NCBI RefSeq assembly: GCF_022605165.1
Contig: NC_063070.1
Location: 2,728,001-2,792,000, forward strand
Origin: Purpureocillium takamizusanense
Lineage: Eukaryota > Ascomycota > Sordariomycetes > Hypocreales > Ophiocordycipitaceae
Direction of reading: 5' to 3'
DNA: 64,000 nt
Shown here in pieces: positions 34,049 through 44,685 of this stretch. The notes beneath the pieces are model-generated. The model was given only the letters and a program-made list of their open reading frames with translations. It was not told the DNA's origin and made no database searches. How positions within the stretch are numbered: position 1 is the first letter of the stretch; each line of letters starts with the position of its first letter. The position numbers were made by a program, and so were the translations under genes.

Positions 34049-35131
34049 CTCGGGGGGGGGCAAAGGGCGTTACTAATGACCAGACCCCACGTTTTCCGTC
34101 CCGCGGGTGGGTGGTCCACGGAACGGACGGCCAGTGGGAGCGAGTGGTTCAGCGCCTGGAAACCCCAGATGTGCCGCCCTTGTGGCGCTCGGCAACCACG
34201 ATAAACCCCCGCCAATGGAATGGCTGGCGGCGTGTGATGGTTGCAACTTGCCCCCCCCCCCCTGGCGGCCAGCATCCGCTTCCATGTTCAGGTTCCTCGC
34301 TTATAAGACATCGAACAACTGCTTAGTAGCCCAACATACTACTTAATCCTGTTTACCTCTTCTATCATCCAAGCTGCTCCTTTCGAATGAAGAAAAGGGC
34401 ACGGGGGCGGTGTTCTATTAGCCTTAGCTTGCCAACGCCCGCGGCCAAGAGTTTCGTGGCTACCCTGCATGAGCTCTTCTGTCTGTAAAGCGAAGCATAT
34501 GACGCCATCGCCGGTTCACCAGAATCCTAGTCACGGATCTTTGCGATTATACAACTGTTCGCTCGCCTCTACTAACGTGACGGTGGGATTCTATCGGCGT
34601 GCTATCCTACCCAGCACTCGTTGGCCCCAAGATCGATTACTTGTATCCGCACATGGGGAAATACTATGTTAGTAGCCGGTCTGCGGTCGCAACCGAGGGG
34701 CCACGACCAACAGGATCCTCCAGACGTACATTCGTACCCAACAAGCATACAGCCTATGGAAAGTCACAAGCCGAAATATGCATGGATAATACTATACTAC
34801 TAGTATAGGGCCCCTAGACCGTGAAAGCAGAGGAGGGGCGTTGCATCTACTTCGTGGTAGCGGGTGGTGGTGGGGTCGAGGGGCGCGACGTCACGTGCAG
34901 CTCAACCGTCGCCAGCTGTCACCAAGCGATACAGGGGATCTGGTCACTGCAGACGCCAGCTGCTAGCAAGCTCCTTCCCAAGCTCACCATTATCCTGGCC
35001 TGCTCTACCTCCCTCCCTCCCCTTCTCCCCCGTACCCTTGTAATTGCCAATTCATTGCTCTCTCTTTTTCTTTCCACGTAAACGACTTCCTCACAGCGTC
35101 GCTTCTTGGTGCACCGCTTCCTCCCCCCAAG

Positions 35132-36510
35132 ATGGTACGTACGGCACGAGCAGCGAACCCCCCCCCTCTCTCGCGCCTTCGCGTCGTTGCGTGCGCGCCC
35201 CAGCAAGCATAACCGTGCTGACAGACACAAACTCCAGGCGACGCAAGTCATTACGAACTCGGGTCACGATGACATGATTGTACGTTTCTCCACGTCGACC
35301 GCCCGACCGACCGCCCGACGCCCGCAGGAAGGGAGCCGACAAAGAGCTCCCGTCGGCGCCGTCGCGGTTCCAACGGGCACTCGGAAGGAAGCGCGCCCAT
35401 GGCTGACTTTGTTACTTGTACGCAACAGCACGATGCAGTCCTCGACTACTACGGCCGGAAACTCGCCACCTGCTCGAGCGACCGCACCATCAAAATCTTT
35501 GAAATCGAGGGCGAGACGCAACGGTTGATAGAAACGCTCAAAGGGTGGGTTTTCCATTCCTCCCGCCCTTCCCCTGAATACTGTCCCCCACGGATACGGT
35601 GACGCCAACGGACAAGGGGTCTGACCGTTGTTGTTTCTCTCTTTATAGACACGAGGGCGCAGTCTGGTGCGTCGCCTGGGCGCACCCCAAGTACGGCAAC
35701 ATCCTCGCCTCGGCGGGCTACGACGGCAAGGTCTTCATCTGGAAGGAGCAGGCCAGCGGCAGCGGCGGTCCTCATCAGGCCGGCGGCGTCGGCGGTGTTG
35801 GTGGTGCTGCTGGCGCTGGTGCTGGCGCTCCCGGCGGTGGCGGCGCAGCGTGGCAGCGCATCTACGACTTCCCCCTGCACAAGGCGTCGGTCAACATCGT
35901 CGCCTGGTCCCCGCACGAGGCCGGCTGCCTCCTCGCCTGCGCCTCGTCCGATGGCTCCGTCAGCGTCCTCGAGTTCAAGGACAACGCCGTCGACCACGTC
36001 ACCCTCCCCGCCCACGGCCTCGGCGTCAACTCGGTCTCGTGGGCCCCCGCCACCTCCCCCGGCAGCATCGTCAGCAGTGCCCCCGTCGGAGGCGGCCCCG
36101 CCGCTGCCGCCGCTGCCCTCGCCGGCAACCGCCGCTTCGTCACCGGCGGCTCCGACAACCTCGTCAAGATCTGGGCCTTCGACCCCGCCTCCCAGTCGTA
36201 CAAACAGGAGCGCGAGCCCCTCGCTGGCCACGCCGACTGGGTCCGCGACGTCGCCTGGTCCCCCACCGTCCTCCAAAAGTCGTACATCGCCTCCGCCTCC
36301 CAGGACAAGACGGTCCGCATCTGGACCTCGGACCCCGCCTCCCCCGGCCACTGGGACTGCAAGGTCCTCAACTTCGACGCCGCCGTCTGGCGCGTCAGCT
36401 GGTCCCTCAGCGGCAACGTCCTGGCCGTCAGCGGCGCCGACAACAAGGTCACCCTGTGGAAGGAGAACCTCCGCGGCGAGTGGGAGTGCGTCAAGTCCAT
36501 CGAGGAATGA
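35132..36510 (+). CDS. SEC13: COPII coat and nuclear-pore WD40 protein Sec13
   Basis: There are four exons: 35132-35134, 35238-35279, 35429-35544 and 35649-36510, giving 340 residues. The first exon is the start codon alone (ATG/GTACGT); the next brings [14 protein letters not shown], the conserved Sec13 N-terminus, and the third [20 protein letters not shown]. Branch sites (GCTGAC) precede the first two acceptors. Six WD-type blades are visible ([62 protein letters not shown], with [11 protein letters not shown] strand ends). Sec13 pairs with Sec31 in ER-export vesicles and with Nup145C in the nuclear pore. A Gly/Ala-rich insert at ~89-121 lengthens it relative to yeast Sec13 (297). Confidence 0.96.
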
Positions 36511-36993
36511 AGCCCCCGCGCCGGAGCGGGACGTCATGGAGTGCAGACGCGATGGTGAAGCAGAAGCCATGGATCTACAAGGGGCCGAAGCAGCAGCGAA
36601 TGGTTCGCTGCTCAAACACGGTGTAGTTGCGAGGCGTTTGGAGGCCAAGATGAGGCGGCAGAGACAAGCTCTCGTTGGCAACCTTGGCTCTTGGCCAGGC
36701 TGCATCGCTCAGGGCTTGCTCTATCATTCCAACTGAGACGGATGCAATTCAGGGGAGGGGGACACAACCAGCTAGACGCGTCTGAAGAGTAATGAACATG
36801 TAAAAGCGCAATCTTTGTTTTGTCTTCCATGTCACAGGGGGCTGTTGTTACTCTTTAAGCTAGACAATCTTCCCAAAAGCGCCCCAGGTGTCCCTCTTAG
36901 GCCGTACATTGAGAGCGGTCATAAAATCATCATGAATTTTCTGTCAAAAAAATCACACCCCTTTTTCTTTTAGTTCCACGAGTCATGTCATCA
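36511..36993. other. Convergent 3' intergenic region
   Basis: 483 bases between the SEC13 stop and the stop of the PQQ-dehydrogenase-like gene. AT-richer near the right end; no gene seen. Confidence 0.6.
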
Positions 36994-38597
36994 TTACGCC
37001 AGGAACAGGCCCGCGACGACGGCCGCCAAGATGACGGCCCAGGTAGCGGCCTTGTCCGCCACGAGAGACCGAGAGCCGACACTGTTACCTCCATCGTCGG
37101 TGGTGCCGTTCTGGTTGAGGATGAAAATCTCGCCGGTGCTGTCGCTCGAGACCCAAAGCCTGCCTTTGGAGTCCCAGGCGAGGCCGACGGGCCGGAAGCA
37201 GCCGTCGGGGCAATTGGCCAGGTCCGGAGTCGTGAGCACATCGACGGCCGCCGTCATGCTGTCGTGCGCAGCCGTGGGCTCGCCCGTATCCTTGTTGAAC
37301 GCGACCGAGGCAATACGATAGCCAGTGGGGTTCTTGCGGTTCCCTGGACAGATGTTAGTCAAGCAACGCGGCCGCCCGTGGGCGAAGTGCAGAGGGGGCG
37401 CTTACAGCTGCCGTGGAACGAGATGAACGCCTTGGACCCATCCTGGTTGAACTTGACATCCAGGGGTGCAGTATGTGCCTGGAAAGCTAATCGCGGGGCC
37501 ACGTAGTCCTTTTTGCACTGGTCGTCGGACAATGTCTTGGCGTCATCGGGGCCGGGGAATTGGTCTGCCGTCTTGAGGGAGCCGAGGTTGGGAAAGTTGG
37601 TCGTGTTCCAGATGGCGTAGCACCGCGGGAAGCCGTAGTTGCCGCCCTGATCCTTGGCCGTGGAGCTGTCGTTGAGGCGGCCGTGGTAGTTGAGCTCCTC
37701 GCCGGGGTTGTCCTGGTGGATGTCCTCGCCATTGCGGGTGACCTCGTCGATGGAGTTTTCGACGGACCAGATGCCGCCCTTGGACGGGTCCTCGGCGACG
37801 CCGACCGAGTTTCTCAATCCCCAGCCAAGCAAGACGCCGTCCATGAACGCATAGGGGGCGTCCTTGTCCCCGAGTCGCGACACGTCAAAGGCACGGAGCT
37901 GGGCGTGTCCACTCGACTTATCGCGGGCCAGGGAGTCTTCGTCGTCGACGGTTCCACGCGAGACGACGAGCATGCCCGGTTTCTTCTGGGACATGAGCAG
38001 GGTGCGGGTCGTCTTGTCCGTGGACGACATATTGGCGATGATGGTGCGGTTAGAGTCGCCCACAGTGCCGGCCTTGGCGTCGTAGGCCCAAGCGTAGACC
38101 TTGGACGAAGACGAGGCATAGAGCGTCTTGCCGTCATCGGAGAGGGCGAGGCCATGGTTCAGCTGCGGTCCCGTGTAAGTCGACGGTGCCTTGGGGGTTT
38201 GCGGGCTGTCTCACTGCCGCAGGTGGTGGCACATGGGGTCTAGCATAGTGTTGTATCGACTTGTGAGACTTACCTCGGCACTGCTGATGATCTTCTTGGG
38301 CTGGCTCGTCACGACGCATGTCTCGCCCTGATCCTGATCGATGGTGAGGCGGAAGACGCCCACGCCCGAGTCGACGAGGAGGAGGGCGCCGCCCTTGTCG
38401 AAGGCGATGCTGCGGGGCTTCTTGAAGCCGTGGGCGGCGAGACGGTATTGCCAGCCCTTGGCGGCGACGGGCGGCTCGTAGGATACCTTGAGCGTGTTGG
38501 GGCAGCCGTCGTCGGCTCGGGGAACGACGACCTTGGCGGCAGCATCGGCCACGGCGGCGGCGGCGGCGAGGGCGACGAGGAGAGAGCGCAGAGCCAT
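36994..38597 (-). CDS. Secreted, probably GPI-anchored sorbosone/glucose dehydrogenase (PQQ-type beta-propeller)
   Basis: There are three exons, 38597-38274, about 38162-37406 and 37343-36994, giving about 476 residues. The signal peptide is residues 1-20. The beta-propeller of soluble quinoprotein glucose/sorbosone dehydrogenases is shown by KKPRSIAFDKGGALLLVD, LNHGLALSDDGKTLYAS, GWGLRNSVGVAEDP, GEELNYHG, and FHGSWNRKNPTGYRIA. The last is restored exactly by splicing (T/GG) across intron 2. The C-terminus (SLVADKAATWAVILAAVVAGLFLA split as a small-residue site plus hydrophobic tail) fits a GPI signal. Members oxidise sugars outside the cell with PQQ, possibly feeding redox partners of lytic polysaccharide monooxygenases. 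The acceptor of intron 1 is uncertain: CAG at 38163 has a good CTTAC branch site; an AAG 27 bases upstream would add APSTYTGPQ. Confidence 0.87.
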
Positions 38598-40556
38598 TGC
38601 GAATCGATGACGCTACGTGATGAAACCTCCTTTAGACAGACTTGAGAGAGGGCGGTTGCACCTTGTCGGTGTGAGAGGTCCGCTGGTCACCACCGGCTTA
38701 ATTCGATACTCGATACCAACGAGAAGCACACACACGACATCCAAAAAATAGGAATAAAGCAGGAGTATAAGAAAAGAGAGAGAGAGCCCTACGGTGCCTG
38801 GACGAGAGGCGAGAAGCTCAAAGAGGTATGACGGGCTCGTGAAAAAAGACTGGGACGCTACCTTATTACGGTACGGCGGACTGGCTTATACTCCATGGCG
38901 AGCGGGGCATGAGTCTTCTCCTGGTGGCTTTTTTGGTGGCTTTCCCGGCTGGCGAAGAAAGAGCCTTTTCGCTCTTGTGGGAAGGAGGGGTCCAGCTGTG
39001 AACTTGCCAAGGTTCGACTACTAGCCTCGTTCGCTCCTGCCCCTCGCCGCCGCCGCCCAGGGGACCGACCGAAGGCCGAGGGCTCAGCCGCCAGCGACTT
39101 GGGCAGTGGGAACTCGATCGACTTTTGGAGTTTGTTGGCGCTTGCAAAGTCGCTAGTCGACCAAACTAGCATTGGATACCTGCTGTACTAAGGTACCTAT
39201 TCGGATTTATCATTTTTGGTACCTGTAATTGTGACTGTGCGATGCGTTGCGCAAGGTACCCTCCTGCTGCTGCTGCTACAAACAAAGGTAATCACCTTAA
39301 CTACCATACAGTTAGTAGGGCATTCCCTCCTGCAGACCCGCCCTGCTGGGCCCCCATGCCGCCCTGCCGGCTTCCGCCACGCGAGAAAAACCCGCTGCGG
39401 AGGGGCACGCGAGAATTGCCCTGCTACATACCTACAGCGTCGTGCGCATCATCTCACCGCGTATCCACGGAAGCTGGATGTGAGAGCAAGGGTGTCCTGT
39501 CCACTACTCCAGAGTCCAGACGACTGCCCCGCACTATCACGAGCTGACGCCGCTCTCTCATCAGCCGCCCACCCAGCCAATATTGAGTCCGCGGGCGCAT
39601 CACCCCGGCATCCGCTTCCTCCCCCCTCCCGATCTACATCCCCGAGGAGAAGCTTGAGAGCGAAGAGACGCTTTGACGCTCTTCACGGTCAAACTCGAGT
39701 CGTCGACTCGCAAATCTCTAGAATGGGATATCGGCAACGGGACCATAATGACGCACTGCATTTCTACGAAGCCGTAGATATTACCCAACATGGTTGCCGC
39801 TACGCCCACCAACAGCACCACGCGGTCAAAGGGCATGCATGGGCAGGCTCACGACTGCCGTCTTGGCCGTCCGTGCCACCGCTCTGTATGCTTTCTCGTC
39901 TCATCTGCAGCGACGTCGGGCTGGCCCGAGCAGCCCCTTATACGCGTCATCGTCTGTTTGCGCGGGCCGCACAAGGGCCCAAGTCGCCCTCATAGTACGC
40001 ATGTAAACTTGTAGGTGTATCCGTTTCAAGCACGCCCGTACCCGCGTCGTGGCCCGCAGTCAAATGACTGAAGGGAGGCGAGGGGGTGTTACGTTTATTT
40101 CAAGTAAGAAGACGCCTGAAACCCGTGAAAAAGCGCCCCATGTGTAGCTCATGTTTCTATACCCGTTCGCCTCCCTACGCAACCACGCAACCCGATCATG
40201 GGCGCTCGGGCACCGAATCAAAGCGGAAGAAAAAAATTCTGAAAATCATGCTGGCTCATGATCACATAGAAGACTTTTCAAAACGTTAAGAGTTAGATGT
40301 TGCGTTAGAGAATCGTTGGCTCTGACCATGTTCAGTTGCGTTCTCGCAATGCTGCATTACATCTCTCCTCTTGTGTTGGCAACCGGCATATAAACCTGTT
40401 TCTCTCTCTTCTCTCCTTCAGGTTTCCCTAACCAAACCAGCCTCTGTGGGCATATCCAGCTGCATCAACTATCAATCATCACCACCACCACCATCATCAT
40501 CATCCACCTTGTCACGAACCCCTTGTGTACATCGTTCCTTGCCATATACTGCCGCC
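38598..40556. other. Divergent intergenic region, no gene seen
   Basis: About 2 kb between two start codons. The 259-codon frame at 39216-39995 begins with TTG and lacks protein character. Three GGTACC words cluster at 39192-39260. The last 200 bases contain CT- and CAC/CAT-rich leader sequence of the downstream gene. Confidence 0.5.
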
Positions 40557-41822
40557 ATGCGCGTCTCGCAGCTCGCCCTCGCCATAGCGAGCGCCCTCGG
40601 GGCCGTCGCTCTATACACCCCAAAGACGGGCCCTGACGTTGTTTCCGGGAAGCCCCCTGCCGACAACTCCAAGCCAAACGGCAACGAGGCCATGAGGCTG
40701 GGGTCCCGTGGCGTTGGTGCGGGCGCGCTTGATCCCGCCCGTCAGAGCCTCAACGGCCTTGAGCGCCGGAGAGTAACATCGTGCCGCAGAATCGGCTGTT
40801 ACAGATATCTAGGAGCCACTGGTTTTCGACACGGGACAGAACACAGCGGCGGTGATGGTGGCGATTCCCGCGGTCACGTTGACACGGCTACAACGACGAC
40901 GTCAACAACAACAGAGTCCCCCCACCATACTAGGCGGCACGATGCTGGTGCGGGCGCCGTCGATCTCGCCCATGCGAGCCTCAACCAACTCGAGCGCCGG
41001 AGGGGAGGTGGCGGCCGTGGAGGCGGCGGCTTCGGCGGTGCTTTCGGCGCCGCCGGCCGTGGATTCGCACGGGCGGGTGGTTCTCGGCGTGGTGGTGGCG
41101 GGGCAGGGCATACCAGCAACAGGGGCCATACGGGGGGAGAAACGAAGAAGCAGGCACAGCACAAGAGCGGCAACAAGCAAGAGCAGCACAAGGACAAGGC
41201 GCAGAACAAGCAGGCACATCATGACGAGGGCGGCAACAAGCAGGAACAGCACAAGGGTGGCAACAAGAAAGACCAGAACAAGAACAAGAACCAGAAGAAG
41301 CAGAAGCAAAAGGACAAGAAGAAGCAGAACGAGAAGCGCAGGAAGCCCCAGTGCAAGGGCCGCCACGCGAAGCAGTGCCTCAAGGGCGGCACCTGCTCCG
41401 ACGACGGCGTCTTTTCCAACATCCAATTTAGTGTCGATACGTGCAAGGACTGCTTCTGCCCCGGGGCTGACGGCAACAACATGAACACCAACAGCAACAA
41501 TCAGAACCAGAACCAGAACCACGATCAACACCAAAACCAACACCAGCACCAGCAAGACGCCGCTCGCGGTGCCATGGCCGGGCACCACGCCGCCAATGCC
41601 CAGGACAATGCTCATAACGCTGCTACCGGGCACGACACCGGCCACGGCTCCAACCACGCTCACGACTCCGGCCACGGCTCCAACAACGCACACCAAGACG
41701 CCGGCCACGACAACCCTCCCAAAGACCACGAGCACCACGACGCGGGCCACAACCACGCCGACAAGAAGGACGCGCCGCCGGGCCACAAGAGCCCCGAAGA
41801 AGTCGAAGTCGATGAAGAGTAG
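40557..41822 (+). CDS. Secreted His/Asn/Gln/Lys-rich protein with duplicated dibasic-flanked peptide and Cys-rich core
   Basis: One exon from ATG at 40557 gives 421 residues. Residues 1-17 form a signal peptide. Two 21-residue units, at 52-72 and 129-149, share 14 residues without gaps (core AGA[LV]DxAxxSLNxLERRR), and each ends in a tribasic site. The second follows a TRR site, so Kex2-type cleavage could release both. A Gly-rich stretch (150-195) leads to a Lys/Gln/Asn-rich region (197-263), then six cysteines (266, 274, 280, 296, 299, 301; ending CKDCFC), and a His-rich tail (~343-410) with repeated GHGSNxAHD units that could chelate metals. I do not recognise a family. Candidate roles are peptide precursor, wall protein or metal binder. 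Confidence 0.75.
   Translation: MRVSQLALAIASALGAVALYTPKTGPDVVSGKPPADNSKPNGNEAMRLGSRGVGAGALDPARQSLNGLERRRVTSCRRIGCYRYLGATGFRHGTEHSGGDGGDSRGHVDTATTTTSTTTESPHHTRRHDAGAGAVDLAHASLNQLERRRGGGGRGGGGFGGAFGAAGRGFARAGGSRRGGGGAGHTSNRGHTGGETKKQAQHKSGNKQEQHKDKAQNKQAHHDEGGNKQEQHKGGNKKDQNKNKNQKKQKQKDKKKQNEKRRKPQCKGRHAKQCLKGGTCSDDGVFSNIQFSVDTCKDCFCPGADGNNMNTNSNNQNQNQNHDQHQNQHQHQQDAARGAMAGHHAANAQDNAHNAATGHDTGHGSNHAHDSGHGSNNAHQDAGHDNPPKDHEHHDAGHNHADKKDAPPGHKSPEEVEVDEE
40710..41003 (+). repeat. Internal duplication encoding the two LERRR-ended peptides
   Basis: Segments 40710-40772 and 40941-41003 encode matching 21-residue units and remain alike at the DNA level (both contain GGTGCGGGCGC and GAGCGCCGG). They are 231 bases apart in the same frame. 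Confidence 0.8.
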
Positions 41823-43038
41823 GGAGGACAGAGAACCCGCGTTTTTCTTTCTTTGGGATTGTCCCCCCACTTGCCCCCTTCCCCCTTTTTTATCTTTTTG
41901 GCTTTCTCCTGGAAATCCTCTATTTTTTTTTGGTTTCCCCTTCTTTTCTTTTCTTTTCTTTCCTACACGCAATATCTCTATGATAGTGTCCCTGGGAAAG
42001 CAGGGATATTGCACGGAAAGCAGGAACCTCTTTTTCATGGTTTTTTTTAGTCTTTTTATGTTGGCGCAGTGCGTACCACTACTATCTTGTTTGCGCAGTG
42101 CGTACTACCTATACAACTAGTACTATTACTCGATGTAGTAGCCCCCCCTTTCCGTACGCTGCTTTTGTAAAGCAGCAGCACTACCACCCAAACACTACGT
42201 TAGTTATTAATTGAACGAACGTTAACTACTACTACTACTCTATTGGTAATGCACAGATTTGATAAAGGTGCTTTGTGTCTGTAGAGCGTGCCTCGTTGTG
42301 GTGTAGTTGCCTCCCAGCGTTTGATGTCTTGAACGGGTGGCGCAGAGCGGCCAAGGGGGTTTGATTTGGCGGACGTGCCCATGACGCCCGTCCCTGTGTC
42401 GTGTGCGCAACCGGCCCCGTGCTGATACTCCCCCTTCAGCCGCCAAATTACCTTGGTATACGTACGCAGTGCGGCCGGGGGGCCGACTTCACAAAGCGAA
42501 GACCAAGGGTTCCCACGCCTTATTATTAGCACGCAGTGTCACCGGCTGCCCCCACTGACTGACTGACACGCACCGCCGGCACGAGCGAAACGAAACGCGG
42601 CCCCTCGTCGGGCAACAGTCGGGGAGGAAACAACGTGGGTAATCACGGACAGCCGGGGTAGAACCAGAATGCACACTCGAGGGTACCTATGGGATTTGTA
42701 CTATGTAGTTTCGGGGGGTATGTAACGGCAAAAGGGAATTATCGAAGCCAGGGGCATCGCCCCGTCCGTTTTCCATCAACGTCGATCGGTACAGGGGCAT
42801 GCAACAACAGGATGCGGATGAGAACAGGGAAGGACGAAACAAGGAAAAAAAAAGAGGGAAAAGAGGAAAACGGGCACCAAAGCCCCGTTCGTAACCTGAT
42901 GAGACGCCTGCCAGGACAATCAAATGCATCTTTCATGTGCATGCTTCCACGGTTAGAAAGCCTCGCGTCTTGTTGTGACAACCCGCTCCGTGACGGAAAA
43001 GAGCAGTGGTGGGATCATAGGTAGCCACAGCGCAGCCA
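41823..43038. other. Convergent intergenic region
   Basis: 1.2 kb between two stop codons. It starts with a long T/C-rich tract (41840-41970, including TTTTC repeats). The minus frame at 42200-42532 begins with GTG and is not supported. No RNA gene seen. Confidence 0.55.
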
Positions 43039-44685
43039 CTATCGCAGCCCGATGACGCTCATCTCGAGCGTCCACACCCGCCGGATCCAGACCTTGAGCT
43101 TGCCGTCGACGCCGTCGACGTTGTCCAGCTCAATGCCCTCCCACCAGCACCGACGGGCGGGCTTCCGCCAGAAGAGCAGCAGCTTCTGGGCCATGCCGAC
43201 GGCGCTGGTGCCCATGTCGTTGCCGCGAATGTCGCTTCGCAGGCGCGCGAGCGCCAGGCTGCAAATGACAGCCTTGTTGGGCTCACCAGCGCGGTGACCC
43301 CATCTGTCGTCGTGGTTGAAACCTCTATTACACGTCGTGTCAGCCATTATTCCTTTGAAGCCAGAGACGGAGATGCTCACCCAGCCGTCAGCATCTCAAT
43401 AAGATGCGCTTCTGTGGTGCCAGGCTCGTCGCTGCGCTTCAGGCCCGAAAAGATTCCGTCTTGCTGCTGCAGGGCCTTGGCGGCTGCCCGCTTCACTTCA
43501 ATCATGCCAGGCTGGCTGATGTCAGCGCTTGGCGGAATCGCATAGAAATCGAGGTCCTCGCGCAACACGATGATGCCTGCGCGTTTGGCGGAGTCGTCCC
43601 GGGACCCCAACGAATCCATTGCATCGCCGTCCTGCGACGTGCTAGGCGACGACTCGGAGGGAATGGACTGGGCGACGTTGCGAAAGAAGTCGAGCATGTA
43701 CTGCAGCGACGCCGGGTCGTACTAGACGGCTTGTCAGCGGCACGTTTGGGCAAGCAGGATGGCTCATACGTACGTCGACCTGAACAGCGTCATTCTCGGA
43801 GAAGCCGTTCATATGTCCTTCCGGGAAGAGCCCATTCGGGAACAGCGAGAGCAGCACGAACTCGGGCAGCGTCAGTAGCTCGTCCCTCGAGAGGACAAAC
43901 CTGGTTCCCCTGCGAAAAATAAATGTCAGACTGGCAAATCTTCTGCTGTACATGTGACCTACCTCAGGTCCATTGCAATGGTCTCATCGGCACCGACATC
44001 TGCAGCGCTGTCAGCAGGAATATTGATTGGCAAAGGGATGGATAATCGTACCTCCAATGGCATTGATGGGCGGCCCGCCCTGCTGCACCTGAGTAATGAT
44101 ACTCGCAGCTCCTCCGGCGGCAGACATGACGAACGAAAACGAGTGGAGAGGACTATCGCCCTCCGAATACGCCGGCGGCGGCTCTGCGTCGTCGTCCTTG
44201 CGACTGGACTCTCCCTTTGTGTCCCGCGGGAGGACGCTCTTGGTCTCGGCGACGGGGTCGCAGAAGGCTCTCGCGGCGGCCTGGTCCGGGTCGAAGGGCT
44301 CGGACTCGGGGCAGGGGGCAGCGTAGCTGTAGGCCGGGGCGGACGCACTGGCTTCTGCGGTCGCGGTCGCGGCGAACTTTGCTGCGGCGGAAGAAGAGGC
44401 GGCGGCGGCAGCAGCGTCGTGAAGGGGGGCAAAGAGCGACGAAAAGGGCGGGGGCCGGGAGGAAGAAGACGCCTCGGAGGCGGGATACTGGGGCGGCGGC
44501 GATTGCTCGCGCTCGTGGTCGGCGTCGGCGTCGACGTCGTGCCCGCAGCAGTCCGAGATGTCGCGACGGCGGTGACGGAGGTTCTCGATGCGCTGTGACG
44601 GCGGCGGCGGCGGCGGCGGCTCGGCAACCTGCTGCTGCTGCTGCTCCGGACGGGGGGAGACGCTGGCTTCCTGCGTCCCGGACAA
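43039..44685 (-). CDS. WHI2: Whi2-like BTB/POZ stress-response regulator (5' end unresolved, no ATG)
   Basis: There are five exons: from 44685 or earlier to 44052, then 43999-43963, 43909-43774, 43721-43381 and 43324-43039. All introns are GT-AG and frame-consistent. The conserved core spans the exons: ITQVQQGGPPINAIGG, DVGADETIAMDLRGTRFVLS, RDELLTLPEFVLLSLFPNG, then VDYDPASLQYMLDFFRNVAQ and GGFNHDDRWGHR. Yeast Whi2 binds the phosphatases Psr1/Psr2, activates the general stress response and restrains TORC1. The N-terminal frame is open upstream to a stop at 44863-44865 yet contains no ATG before Met at 44127, although residues before that Met look coding (Pro/Ser/acidic). Translation may start at TTG 44685 (gccgcaTTGTCC), in an undetected exon, or at 44127. 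Confidence 0.88.

Larger units (their letters stand above)
33637..35131. other. Divergent PEX20-SEC13 intergenic region
   Basis: 1.5 kb between two start codons. Apart from the CCTCGG boxes and G/C homopolymers (34050, 34252) I see no gene or RNA. The 150 bases before SEC13 are C/T-rich, as in many fungal promoters. Confidence 0.55.

Noticed and set aside
35449..36705. 418-codon minus-strand frame opposite SEC13
   Set aside because: Antisense shadow of a conserved WD40 gene; no domain and low-complexity composition.
39216..39995. 259-codon plus-strand open frame
   Set aside because: Starts with TTG and shows no protein-like composition or motif.
9659..42687. Recurrent GGTACC palindromes in intergenic DNA
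   Set aside because: About 15-17 occurrences in the window match what chance predicts for a six-base word in 64 kb, and some are inside genes.
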